From Clostridiales bacterium (GTDB taxonomy: Bacteria > Bacillota > Clostridia > Oscillospirales > Oscillospiraceae), in NCBI GenBank assembly GCA_004556205.1, contig SFIL01000002.1:62001-126000 (forward strand): a stretch of DNA of 64,000 bases. Reading direction: 5' to 3'. The notes beneath the pieces were generated by a model. The model saw only the letters and a program-made list of their open reading frames with translations. It was not told the DNA's origin and made no database searches. Shown here piece by piece: positions 25,705-33,934 of the stretch (position 1 is the stretch's first letter; every line of letters starts with the position of its first letter). The position numbers and the translations under genes were made by a program.

Positions 25705-26699
25705 CGTTCTTGCTTCTTTCTGTAAACTTTCTTCTGTGCGGGCAGTGTTTTTTTCTCGCCTGTCTCATAGGCGGCAATGATGCGCTGGACAAGTGCGTGC
25801 CGCACGACATCGCTCGCCGTCAGGCGGCAGATGGCAATATCGGGAATGTTCTCCAAAATCCGCACCGCATCCTTTAGTCCGCTCGTCTTATCGCTCGGAA
25901 GGTCGATCTGCGTAATATCGCCCGTAATAACAATCTTCGAGCCAAAGCCGAGTCGCGTCAGAAACATTTTCATCTGCTCTCGCGTCGTATTCTGCGCCTC
26001 ATCCAGAATGATAAAGCTGTCGTCCAGTGTTCTGCCGCGCATATACGCAAGCGGCGCAACCTCGATATTCCCACGCTCCAAATACTTCTGATAGGTCTCC
26101 GCGCCGAGCATATCGTACAGAGCGTCATACAGCGGGCGCAGGTAGGGATCAACCTTGTTCTGTAAATCGCCCGGCAAAAAGCCGAGCCGTTCGCCAGCTT
26201 CGACAGCAGGACGCGTCAGAATAATGCGATTGACCGTCTTGGCGCGGAATGCCGCGACCGCCGCAGCCACGGCAAGATACGTCTTTCCCGTACCGGCAGG
26301 ACCGACACCGATGGTGATGGTGTTTTTTCCGATCGCCTTCATATACCGTTGCTGTCCGAGTGTCTTTGCCTTAATTGGCTTGCCCTTTGCCGTAATACAG
26401 ACGACATCCTTTGCCATCTCTCCGATCTTGTCGTCGTTGCCCGAGGAGACAAGGTCAATCAGATAGCGTACCTTCTGCTCGTCGATCGCCTCGCCCTTCG
26501 CCGCAAGCATCAGCAGACCCTCGATGGCACGTGCGGCACGATCTACAGCCTCTTCCTCGCCGCTGACCTTCAATTCCGTGCCGCGGTTAGTGATCTTCAC
26601 CCCGTAGGTCTGCTCGATGCGTTTGATATTCTCATCAAACGAGCCGAACACATTGATGATCTGCTCAATTCGCTCAGCGTTGATAATTCGTTCACTCAT
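25701..26699 (-). CDS. phoH: PhoH-like ATPase
   Basis: A 332-residue protein. A KH-like N-terminal region (ITNRGTELKVSGEEEAVDRA) precedes the PhoH ATPase core, with Walker A GPAGTGKT at 133-140 and Walker B FIILDEAQNTT near 231-241. The C-terminal block is RLTASDVVRHALVQRII. Role is probably RNA metabolism with YbeY. The ATG at 26699 has AGGAG upstream and overlaps the yqfD stop by 8 bases; the longer open frame would lie inside yqfD. Confidence 0.94.
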   Translation of the reverse strand: MSERIINAERIEQIINVFGSFDENIKRIEQTYGVKITNRGTELKVSGEEEAVDRAARAIEGLLMLAAKGEAIDEQKVRYLIDLVSSGNDDKIGEMAKDVVCITAKGKPIKAKTLGQQRYMKAIGKNTITIGVGPAGTGKTYLAVAAAVAAFRAKTVNRIILTRPAVEAGERLGFLPGDLQNKVDPYLRPLYDALYDMLGAETYQKYLERGNIEVAPLAYMRGRTLDDSFIILDEAQNTTREQMKMFLTRLGFGSKIVITGDITQIDLPSDKTSGLKDAVRILENIPDIAICRLTASDVVRHALVQRIIAAYETGEKKTLPAQKKVYRKKQER

Positions 26700-27888
26700 T
26701 GCTTTCTCCTTTGTATGGCTCTTCGATTGGGACAAGCCGTGCAATCATTTCGTTGCAGGTGCTCTCGGCGTTCAGAACATAGAGGTCGCCGCTTTGCAGG
26801 AAGTGCTCGGTTGTCTTTTCCGCTCTCCCCGCAATCATATCCGCCCGCAGGAGGCGCTGCCACGCCTCAGAGAGCTGCTGCCGTGCCGCTGCTGCGTCCA
26901 CCTCACTCGGGATCTCCTCATATTCCCGATAGGTCGCCGTTTCAATTGCCAGCGGAAATTCGTAACCCGCAATCGATACTTTTTTTACATTGATCATTCT
27001 ATCACAACACGCAGTGAAAATTCCACTGTTTCCGCATAAATTTATTCTTTTTCTTCCCAGCAGGAGCGAAATTTGCGTCCACTCCTTGCCTGTGTAACGT
27101 TTTTCCATGTGCTGTGCGGGCATTGCAACCGTTCCGGCATGCCATGTTGTCGCATAGATTTCCGCGTCGGCGCAGACCGCGCGCAAATAAAGCCCGTAGT
27201 CCTCATAACCGGAAACCAAAATCTGTCCTGCCTTAACCGCATCGCCCCGTTTACACAGGCGCATTCCCTCCAGTATGTTATAGTCCGTAATCAAGCCGTC
27301 GCGCGCGGCAATGATCGAACCGGTCTGATACGGCGGTTTTGCAGACATCGCAACATCACGCTCCGTCACGAGGACGGTTAGCTTCCCTCCCGTCCGATTG
27401 ACCGCAAGCCACGAAAGCTCCGGCACGGCGTTGAGCATCCGTGCTTTCGTAAGCTGGGGGTCGATAGAGGAAGCCCAAGCACCGAATCTGATGTCCAGTG
27501 TCTCCAATTCGCGCAGAATAACCTTTTCATGCACGCGTTCTTCGCCCTCGACTTCGATCACCCAAACGAAGGATTGCAGGAAAAAGCTCAGCATAAGGAC
27601 GAATGCCGTACCGAAAAGAAGGAACGGTCTTTTGCGCAGCGGCTGAAGATACTTTATGAGTCCGCGCTCTGAAAGAATCTCCGTCGTGCAGAAGCTTCGA
27701 AGCGCAAGTGCGGATAGGCGTCTTTTTTCCTTTGACAGCATGAATAGCTCGACGTTCAGCTCGTCCTTGCGGCAGATACCCCAAAAATCAATTTTCTCCT
27801 CCGAGAGCAGATTCATGCAGCGCTCCACCGATGCGCCTGTGATACGCACGCGCATTTCGCCGCGCAAAAATCGGATGATCGGATTCAT
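26692..27888 (-). CDS. yqfD: Sporulation protein YqfD
   Basis: A 398-residue membrane protein with the family N-terminus (IRFLRGEMRVRITGASVERCMN). One membrane segment lies at about residues 88-112 (PFLLFGTAFVLMLSFFLQSFVWVIEVEG). A large extracytoplasmic region follows, including GGKLTVLVTERD and AARDGLITDY. Its partner yqfC lies just upstream. In Bacillus the pair is expressed in the mother cell under SigE and needed at engulfment. It supports a spore-forming host. Confidence 0.93.
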   Translation of the reverse strand: MNPIIRFLRGEMRVRITGASVERCMNLLSEEKIDFWGICRKDELNVELFMLSKEKRRLSALALRSFCTTEILSERGLIKYLQPLRKRPFLLFGTAFVLMLSFFLQSFVWVIEVEGEERVHEKVILRELETLDIRFGAWASSIDPQLTKARMLNAVPELSWLAVNRTGGKLTVLVTERDVAMSAKPPYQTGSIIAARDGLITDYNILEGMRLCKRGDAVKAGQILVSGYEDYGLYLRAVCADAEIYATTWHAGTVAMPAQHMEKRYTGKEWTQISLLLGRKRINLCGNSGIFTACCDRMINVKKVSIAGYEFPLAIETATYREYEEIPSEVDAAAARQQLSEAWQRLLRADMIAGRAEKTTEHFLQSGDLYVLNAESTCNEMIARLVPIEEPYKGESNE

Positions 27889-27894
27889 GCTTGC

Positions 27895-28161
27895 TCACTC
27901 CAATTCCACGGCGCGGATCGTTCCGCGAATTTCTACGCATTTTCTCGTCATCTGTGCAATTGAGAGTCCGAAGCCGACAACACGAACCGCGCCTCGCTTG
28001 ACCTCAATCTGTACGACGGTATCCGTATATTCTGTGATACCGCGATGATTCTCGATGCTGACCGACCGTTTCCCGCGCAAAAGTATCAACGGTATTTCTC
28101 CGAGTGTTTCCGTCGGAATCGAAAACTTTTCGCCCACGGCGTTTGTAATATCCTTCTTCAT
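27895..28161 (-). CDS. yqfC: Sporulation protein YqfC
   Basis: An 88-residue protein of the YabP/YqfC family. It has the characteristic IPLILLRGKRSVSIENHRGI and the repeated beta pattern ending VRVVGFGLSIAQMTRKCVEI. Length typical. It starts the yqfC-yqfD-phoH unit and lies divergent to a ylbJ-like gene with 81 bases between. A partner of YqfD in mother-cell sporulation. Confidence 0.93.
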   Translation of the reverse strand: MKKDITNAVGEKFSIPTETLGEIPLILLRGKRSVSIENHRGITEYTDTVVQIEVKRGAVRVVGFGLSIAQMTRKCVEIRGTIRAVELE

Positions 28162-28181
28162 CTACCTCACCTGCCTGAAAC

Positions 28182-28189
28182 ATTCTATG
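28182..28189 (-). promoter_or_regulatory. Candidate SigE-type -10 box for yqfC
   Basis: The minus strand reads CATAGAAT 21-28 bases before the yqfC start, one base off the SigE consensus CATACAAT. A good -35 element is not evident, so support is partial. Confidence 0.35.
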
Positions 28190-28242
28190 CGCTGTGTGTT
28201 CATTCTTTCCTGTAAGCGCATATATTCAAGCAGGTGATTAAT

Positions 28243-29277
28243 GTGAAACGGATTTTCAAAGCGCTCTTTCTTCTCTCCGCGTTTATCGGCCTTCTCTGCT
28301 TTCCGGCAGAAGCGGCAGAGGCTGTACGGGAGGGCCTGCGCATCTGCGGTGTTTCGGTCATTCCTGCACTCTTTCCCTTTTTTGTACTGACAAAATATCT
28401 GATCGGCAGCCGCAGGACAAAAGCGCCCTCTCGCCTTGCCGATCGCGTTATGCTTCACTGTTTCGGTCTAAGCGGGAACTGCGCCTTGCCGCTCCTGCTC
28501 AGTTTTCTCGCCGGTTATCCCGTCGGTGCCTCCTGCGCGGCAGAGCAGTATCAAAAGGGTGCAATCTCCAAGCAGGAAGCGGAGCGGCTGCTTCTGTTCT
28601 GCAACAATTCCGGTCCTGCTTTCTTTTTGGGCGTGATCGGCGGTGTTGTTCTTCAAAACATTCGAACCGCTATGCTGATCTACCTTTCCCACGTTCTCGC
28701 AGCGCTGTGCTGCGGTATGCTGTTTCGCTCCGCAAAGGCAGAGAGCGCCGTTTTGCGGCGTATTCCCGCTGGGGAAAAAAGCGGCGGAGGTTTTCTGCAG
28801 GCAGTCTCCGCTTCCTGTGCTGCGCTGCTCCAAATCAGCGGGCTGATTCTCTTTTTCTCCGCCCTCCTTGCGGTCTTTGAAGCCAGCGGCGCGTTTTCTG
28901 TTTTGATCCGTATGCTTCCTTTTGCTCCGCCGCAGGAGCTTCGCGCCGTTCTGTGCGGTTTTTTTGAGCTCTCAAGCGGAATCGTGCGCCTGACGGCTTG
29001 CGAAAACGCACCGCTGCTTTGCTCGCTTTTGATGGGTTGGGGCGGCATCTGCGTTCATTTGCAGGCCATGAGCTTTTGGCTGCCGTGCAAGCTCCGTCCA
29101 CACGGTTACCCAGCCGCAAAACTCCTGCACGGCGCACTTTCCGTACTTTTTACCGCGTTTTTCCTTTCACCGACGCCCGCACTTGCCGCAGTCGCGGCAG
29201 GCACAGCCGCAGTCTGTGCAATTTTCCCGCAAATTCGTCAAAAATGGGGTAGAAATCCCGCGCGGCATAGAGTATAA
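28243..29277 (+). CDS. YlbJ-like sporulation membrane protein (nucleoside-recognition/Gate domain)
   Basis: A 344-residue protein with about eight hydrophobic segments. CALPLLLSFLAGYPVGA and LLLFCNNSGPAFFLGVIGG are the two conserved gate-domain blocks of the YlbJ/SpoVM-type nucleoside-recognition family. The first GTG (28234) lies inside the Shine-Dalgarno AGGTGA; the GTG at 28243 is correctly spaced from it, so I start there. YlbJ is needed for spore heat resistance in Bacillus. Divergent neighbours yqfC and yqfD fit that role. Confidence 0.85.
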   Translation: MKRIFKALFLLSAFIGLLCFPAEAAEAVREGLRICGVSVIPALFPFFVLTKYLIGSRRTKAPSRLADRVMLHCFGLSGNCALPLLLSFLAGYPVGASCAAEQYQKGAISKQEAERLLLFCNNSGPAFFLGVIGGVVLQNIRTAMLIYLSHVLAALCCGMLFRSAKAESAVLRRIPAGEKSGGGFLQAVSASCAALLQISGLILFFSALLAVFEASGAFSVLIRMLPFAPPQELRAVLCGFFELSSGIVRLTACENAPLLCSLLMGWGGICVHLQAMSFWLPCKLRPHGYPAAKLLHGALSVLFTAFFLSPTPALAAVAAGTAAVCAIFPQIRQKWGRNPARHRV

Positions 29278-29298
29278 TCATCGCAGGGGGGATATGCC

Positions 29299-29508
29299 GT
29301 GATATTTCGTAAGAATATTGACAAATTTTGCTCATACTGTGTCCACGCGGGAAAGATTGACGAAAACACCTATCTTTGTACAAAGAAAGGTGTCGTTGCC
29401 TCATGTCACCGCTGCCGCAAATTCAAATACGACCCGCTTAAGCGTGTACCCGCACGCATGAAGCCGAAAGATTTTTCCAAATGCGATGAGATGGATTTCT
29501 CCCTGTAA
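29299..29508 (+). CDS. Small Cys-rich (zinc-ribbon-like) protein
   Basis: A 69-residue protein with CSYC (11-14), C27, CHRC (36-39) and C62, an arrangement that could bind one zinc. The rest is basic (KKGVVASCHRCRKFKYDP). GTG at 29299 has GGGGGG 7 bases upstream. It lies 21 bases after the ylbJ-like gene and precedes a strong terminator, so it is probably cotranscribed. No named family recognised. Confidence 0.75.
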   Translation: MIFRKNIDKFCSYCVHAGKIDENTYLCTKKGVVASCHRCRKFKYDPLKRVPARMKPKDFSKCDEMDFSL

Positions 29509-29555
29509 TTCTGCGCTTCAGCTATCGTTTTTGACAGTGTGACATAGAATATCGC

Positions 29556-29592
29556 AAAAACCGGCTGCTCCGTTCGGAGCAGCCGGTTTTTT
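29556..29592. terminator. Bidirectional terminator
   Basis: AAAACCGGCTGCTCC pairs with GGAGCAGCCGGTTTT around GTTC. A T run follows on both strands. It can end the plus-strand ylbJ-like unit and the minus-strand sugar ABC operon, whose last stop is 10 bases away. Confidence 0.93.
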
Positions 29593-29601
29593 GGAGACAG
29601 G

Positions 29602-30612
29602 TTACGCCTTCTTGCGGGTCTTGATCATGTCCATCGCGACCGCAGCAATGATGAGGATACCGGTGATAACTTCAAGGATATAGTCACTGATCTCAATGCC
29701 AAACGGACGGGACTTACCGGCGTTTTCAATGACAGCCATCAGCAGCGTGCCGATGAAGGTGCCGGTAATCGCGCCGCGACCGCCTGCCAAAGATGCACCG
29801 CCGATAACGGCTGCAGCAATGGCGTTCATGTCATAGCCCTCGCCGGTGTTCGGCATTGCGCGGAGGATACGGCCTGCAAACATCATAGCTGCAACGCCGT
29901 AAATCAGACCGGCAACGGAGTAGACCAAATAGAAGGTCTTGCGAACCTTAATGCCGGACAGACGGGCAACCTCGATACCGGAGCCAATGACGAAGAGATC
30001 ACGACCGAATACGGTATAGCGGAGGACTAAGAATGCAATGACTGCAACAAGGATCCAAATGCATGCAAGGATTGGGAAGACGCCAAAGACATTGTAGTCG
30101 CCGATTTTCTCAAAGAGCTTGATAAAAGTCTTGCCGTCTGCTTCAAAGAAGGAAACGGAGTTACCGGCACAGGCAAGCTTCAGAATGCCACGATAGATGG
30201 TCTGCGTGCCGAGAGTCGCAATCATAGCGGGAACATTCATGTCGAAAATAATGACACCGTTGATGAAACCGCAAACGATACAAACGACAAAGTTCAGAAT
30301 GATTGCAAGCCAAACAGGCTGACCCGCGCGGATCATCAGAGCCATGGTCATACAGCCAAGACCGGCGATCGCGCCGCCGGAAATATCGATGCCGCCGGTA
30401 ATGATGATAAGTGTCTGCGCCACAGCCAGAACGCCGACGATAGCGCCCTGTTTCGTGAGGTTCATCAGGTTATACTTTGTTGAGAAGGTATCCGAGCCAA
30501 AGAACGCCACAAGGAACAATGCAATGACAACAAGGCCGATGGTAAACTCGGAACGCTTTACCAAGCGGGTGAGCGGGCTTGAGGTTTTTGTTTTTGTAGT
30601 AGTAGTGGTCAT
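29602..30612 (-). CDS. Ribose-type sugar ABC transporter permease
   Basis: A 336-residue membrane protein of the RbsC/branched-chain-type permease family, with eight to ten hydrophobic segments. GGIDISGGAIAGLGCM and AAAVIGGASLAGGRGAITGT are the conserved coupling-region blocks. The N-terminus is an odd Thr/Lys run (MTTTTTKTKTSS). It is the last gene of the lacI-rbsK-fucU operon and would form the channel with the ATPase (30627-32135) and the binding protein (32231-33286). Confidence 0.93.
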   Translation of the reverse strand: MTTTTTKTKTSSPLTRLVKRSEFTIGLVVIALFLVAFFGSDTFSTKYNLMNLTKQGAIVGVLAVAQTLIIITGGIDISGGAIAGLGCMTMALMIRAGQPVWLAIILNFVVCIVCGFINGVIIFDMNVPAMIATLGTQTIYRGILKLACAGNSVSFFEADGKTFIKLFEKIGDYNVFGVFPILACIWILVAVIAFLVLRYTVFGRDLFVIGSGIEVARLSGIKVRKTFYLVYSVAGLIYGVAAMMFAGRILRAMPNTGEGYDMNAIAAAVIGGASLAGGRGAITGTFIGTLLMAVIENAGKSRPFGIEISDYILEVITGILIIAAVAMDMIKTRKKA

Positions 30613-30626
30613 AGTAATCTCTCCTC

Positions 30627-32135
30627 TTATTCTTCAATGGACGCCATACGGAGGACATCCTCTTCGGTGAGGGTTTTCAGTGCTTCCTTATCATACTCTG
30701 CGGTGATCTTGCCCTGCGCCATGACAATCAAACGATCAGACAAGCCCATCACCTCAGGCAAATAAGACGAGATCAGGATCACACCGCGTCCCTGCGCGGT
30801 TAGCGCCTCGATCAGTTTAAATATCTCCTGTTTTGCGCCGACATCAATACCGACGGTCGGTTCGTCAAAGATCAGGATCTCAGGGTCACGGCAGAGAAGC
30901 TTTGCAATGACGACTTTCTGCTGGTTGCCGCCGGAGAGATTACCGACAAGCTGGGAGATAGAGGGCGTTTTAACATTCACATTCTTGGAATACTCCTGTG
31001 CGCGCTTGGTCTCCTTGCGCAAATTCACAAAGCCGGCAGTGGAGATCATGTCATAGGAGCTCATATTAACATTGGTCTTAATGTCCAACTTCAGCGCACA
31101 ACCGTCGGCGCGACGATCTTCTGTCAGGAAGCCGATGCCGTTGTGTAAGGCATCCGTTGGATTCTTGATATTTGCCTTTTTCCCGCGAAGGTATACATCG
31201 CCGGTCAGACGTTTTTCAACGCCGGTCATCGCGCGCATGATCTCACTTCTTCCTGCGCCGACCAAGCCGAAGAACCCAAGAATCTCGCCTCTGCGAAGCT
31301 CGAAATTGATGTTCTTAAAGTGCTTGCTGTCCGTAAAGTTTTCAACTCGGAGCAGCTCCTCGCCCGGCTCGAAATGCTGAATGTTATAAATATCAGTTGC
31401 AGGTCGACCGACCATTTTTTGGATCAGGGAGTCCTTCGTGACCGACTCGATGGGCAGCGTATCGACATAGGTGCCGTCCTTCAGGATCGTAACGCTGTCA
31501 CAAATCTGCATGATCTCCTCGAGTCGGTGCGAGATGTAAATGATGCTGACACCACGCGCTTTCAGCTCCGCGATAAAACGGAACAGTATATCAACCTTCT
31601 CGTTTTCCAGAAGAGCCGTCGGCTCGTCAAAGATCACGATACGGATATCTTCGTTAACAGAAATTTTGCTGATCGTGACCATCGCTTGCATTGCGATGGG
31701 CAACTCTCGGATCTTTTCCAGCGGGTCTACGCCCATTTCAAATTTATCAATGATTTTTTTGCTGTCTTGCGCCATTTTTTTCCAATCAACCATGCCCAAT
31801 GCATTTTTGGGCTGGCGTCCGAGGAAATAGTTCTCTGCGATGCTGAGATCCGGCGCGATATTGACATGCTGATAGTTTGCAAAGACGCCATGCGCCTGTG
31901 CTTCCACAGCGTTGGAGTTGACAACCCACTCGCCGTTGTAATTCATGCTGATCTTACCCTGATTCGGTCTCTCGACACCCATGATGCACTTGATCAGAGT
32001 TGATTTGCCGGCGCCGTTCTCCCCGACCAATGCACGAACCTCGCCCTTTTGCAAGGTGAAGCTCACATCATTCAGTGCGGTAACGCCGGGATAGAACTTG
32101 CTGACATGCTCAATTTTTAAGATGGTATCCTGCAT
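30627..32135 (-). CDS. Ribose-type sugar ABC transporter ATP-binding protein (two ABC domains)
   Basis: A 502-residue duplicated ATPase. First domain: Walker A GENGAGKSTLIK, Walker B IVIFDEPTALL, with a degenerate signature (ELPIAMQAMV). Second domain: Walker A replaced by GLVGAGRSEIMR, as usual in the RbsA class, with an intact LSGGNQQKVVIAK and DEPTVGIDVG. I start at the ATG 32135, preceded by GAGGGTG, not at the longer frame. It energises uptake of the operon's sugar. Confidence 0.95.
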   Translation of the reverse strand: MQDTILKIEHVSKFYPGVTALNDVSFTLQKGEVRALVGENGAGKSTLIKCIMGVERPNQGKISMNYNGEWVVNSNAVEAQAHGVFANYQHVNIAPDLSIAENYFLGRQPKNALGMVDWKKMAQDSKKIIDKFEMGVDPLEKIRELPIAMQAMVTISKISVNEDIRIVIFDEPTALLENEKVDILFRFIAELKARGVSIIYISHRLEEIMQICDSVTILKDGTYVDTLPIESVTKDSLIQKMVGRPATDIYNIQHFEPGEELLRVENFTDSKHFKNINFELRRGEILGFFGLVGAGRSEIMRAMTGVEKRLTGDVYLRGKKANIKNPTDALHNGIGFLTEDRRADGCALKLDIKTNVNMSSYDMISTAGFVNLRKETKRAQEYSKNVNVKTPSISQLVGNLSGGNQQKVVIAKLLCRDPEILIFDEPTVGIDVGAKQEIFKLIEALTAQGRGVILISSYLPEVMGLSDRLIVMAQGKITAEYDKEALKTLTEEDVLRMASIEE

Positions 32136-32162
32136 TGCTACACCCTCATTCTCTTTTAACGG

Positions 32163-32194
32163 GGTCGTTGCGGTCAAAGTTGACCGCAACGACC
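32163..32194 (-). promoter_or_regulatory. Intercistronic hairpin between binding protein and ATPase genes
   Basis: GGTCGTTGCGGTCAA (32163-32177) pairs perfectly with 32180-32194, with only two loop bases. No T run follows on the minus strand. Such hairpins protect the 3' end of the binding-protein message and lower downstream expression, which would fit the usual excess of binding protein. Confidence 0.65.
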
Positions 32195-32230
32195 TTAATG
32201 ATTTGGTTCAGAAGTTATTCAGACGATCAA

Positions 32231-33286
32231 TTACTTGACATACGGAGACATCATAAACTGGATCTCGTCGCTGTCGATGTTCTCAGCGGTAACGATGACG
32301 GGCGGGATGTTAACCTGCTGCTCAGCCTCGGGGTTCTTGCCCTCGGTGAGAGTGAGGATCGCGTTCTCCATGGTCTTGTAGCCCTGTGTGAAAGCGTCCT
32401 GCACGATGATGGCGGACAGATAGCCGTCACGGAGCGCAGCGATCTCGATGTCGTCGGAGTCAACGCCGACAGAAACGACGCCGTCCTTCATGTCGGCATT
32501 ACGCAGAGCAGCGCAAACGCCGTCGCAAGTGACGTTGTTGCCGGCATAGATGCCGATGAGGTCGGAGCTATGCGCGGAGATGGTGCCCTCTGCGTCAGCC
32601 TGAGCGTCAGCGGAGTCGTTGCCGTTGTACTGGATGTCGGTGAGCTTCAGCGCGGGAGCTTCCTTCGCCATGTAGTCAGCAAAGCCCTGCATTCTGAAGT
32701 CGAGCGCAGCATTCTCCATGTTCATCTGCATGCCGATCACGCCGGCATCAGTGGACAGGTTCTCAGCCTTCATCGCGTCGAGGAAAGCCTGAGCAGCCAT
32801 CTCGCCGATGGTAGTGTTGGAGCAGTAGTAGAACTCGTTGTAGTACTCAGCATAAGCGCCGTCGTTGCCGTTGCCGAGGCCGCAGTTGACGAAGTTCAGA
32901 ACGATGCCCTGATCATGGGCTTCCTTTGCCTTGGGGACAGTCGGGTCGATGTTCAGCGTTGCGGTGAGAATTGCATCGGGCTTTGCAGCGATCGCGTTCT
33001 CAAAAGCCTTGACATAGCCTTCAGCGTCAGCTTCCTGTGCGGGGCCCATAACGGAGTAGTCGATCTTGATGCCGAGCTTTGCTTCGTAGTCCTTGGTTGC
33101 CTGCTTGATGCCGGTTTCAACCTGAGACCAGAAGTCAGATGCGGTGGACGGGGTGACATAGATGATCTTATAGGTCTTGCCGTCGGTGTTGCTGTCATCA
33201 GCGGGGTTCTTCTCGTCCTTAGCGCAGCCTGCAAAGAGGGCAGCGACCATAACGAGAGCCAGAATCAATGCGAGAATCTTTTTCAT
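32231..33286 (-). CDS. Sugar ABC transporter substrate-binding lipoprotein
   Basis: A 351-residue exported protein. The lipoprotein signal peptide ends LFAGC (residues 16-20), so Cys20 would be lipidated. The mature part is a periplasmic-binding-protein type 1 fold of the ribose class: YKIIYVTPSTASDFWSQVE at the start, AIAAKPDAILTATLN, and VGVDSDDIEIAAL. It is the sugar receptor of the adjacent ATPase and permease. The ligand cannot be read from sequence. Confidence 0.94.
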   Translation of the reverse strand: MKKILALILALVMVAALFAGCAKDEKNPADDSNTDGKTYKIIYVTPSTASDFWSQVETGIKQATKDYEAKLGIKIDYSVMGPAQEADAEGYVKAFENAIAAKPDAILTATLNIDPTVPKAKEAHDQGIVLNFVNCGLGNGNDGAYAEYYNEFYYCSNTTIGEMAAQAFLDAMKAENLSTDAGVIGMQMNMENAALDFRMQGFADYMAKEAPALKLTDIQYNGNDSADAQADAEGTISAHSSDLIGIYAGNNVTCDGVCAALRNADMKDGVVSVGVDSDDIEIAALRDGYLSAIIVQDAFTQGYKTMENAILTLTEGKNPEAEQQVNIPPVIVTAENIDSDEIQFMMSPYVK

Positions 33287-33365
33287 TGTTTTTCCTCCTA
33301 AGTTCCTTTATCTAAATTTGCGATGTGCAAAGACATCCGTGGTTGTTCGGAGCTATGCTCCGGTT

Positions 33366-33809
33366 TTACATAACGCCCTTTTGCAGGATGATGCATCCAT
33401 AGGGCAGGCGTTCGCTGGTGCAAACCGTCACGTATGCGTTGGCAGCCTTTTCATAGAACTTGGTGCGTTCAATCTCACCGACGCATTTTGCATCGTAGCC
33501 GTTCTTAACAACAGCGGCGATCGTGTCATCCCAAACCTTGTTCTCTTTGAGAACGACACCGGAATCCGCATCGGGGATCATGTACTCAATCGGATGCTCA
33601 CAGTAGTCCACATCCAGCGGAACAAGCTGAAGAATCGCGTCAACCATCTCTGCGGCAGTGTTGCCCTTTGCCTGAATGCTGATGGCATTCGGGGATTTGG
33701 TCACAGGCGGATAAAAATGGTCGGCAATGACGATCAGGTCGCCGTGTCCGGTATCGGCAAGGGCTTTCAGCAGATCGGAGCCGATAATATCAGGAATTCC
33801 TCTAAGCAT
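33366..33809 (-). CDS. RbsD/FucU family sugar mutarotase
   Basis: A 147-residue protein starting MLRGIPDIIGSDLLKALA with the conserved GHGDLIVIADHFYP, which holds the catalytic His and Asp. C-terminal CTSERLPYGCIILQKGV matches FucU more than RbsD. It would speed pyranose or anomer exchange of the imported sugar so the kinase can use it. ATG at 33809 has GGAGG 8 bases upstream; the longer frame (to 33845) would run into the preceding hairpin. Confidence 0.9.
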   Translation of the reverse strand: MLRGIPDIIGSDLLKALADTGHGDLIVIADHFYPPVTKSPNAISIQAKGNTAAEMVDAILQLVPLDVDYCEHPIEYMIPDADSGVVLKENKVWDDTIAAVVKNGYDAKCVGEIERTKFYEKAANAYVTVCTSERLPYGCIILQKGVM

Positions 33810-33851
33810 TTTTCTTCCTCCTTCAATAAATTGATATCCATGCAAGAACCA

Positions 33852-33892
33852 TTCTGCATTCCTTTAGAATGCAGAACGATGGGTACCCATCG
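33852..33892 (-). promoter_or_regulatory. Two tandem hairpins between rbsK and fucU
   Basis: TTCTGCATTC / GAATGCAGAA (33852-33876) and the perfect palindrome CGATGGGTACCCATCG (33877-33892) sit side by side. No T run follows. They probably stabilise or process the polycistronic message; an operator role for the 16-base palindrome is also possible. Confidence 0.5.
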
Positions 33893-33934
33893 TAAGTTTT
33901 CCGCCGCGGTTTTCGCGCAGGCGAACTGCGGGGC

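Noticed and set aside
28219..28226. SigE-like CATATATT before the ylbJ-like gene on plus
   Set aside because: It would place the transcription start on or inside the Shine-Dalgarno site, so it is unlikely to serve that gene.
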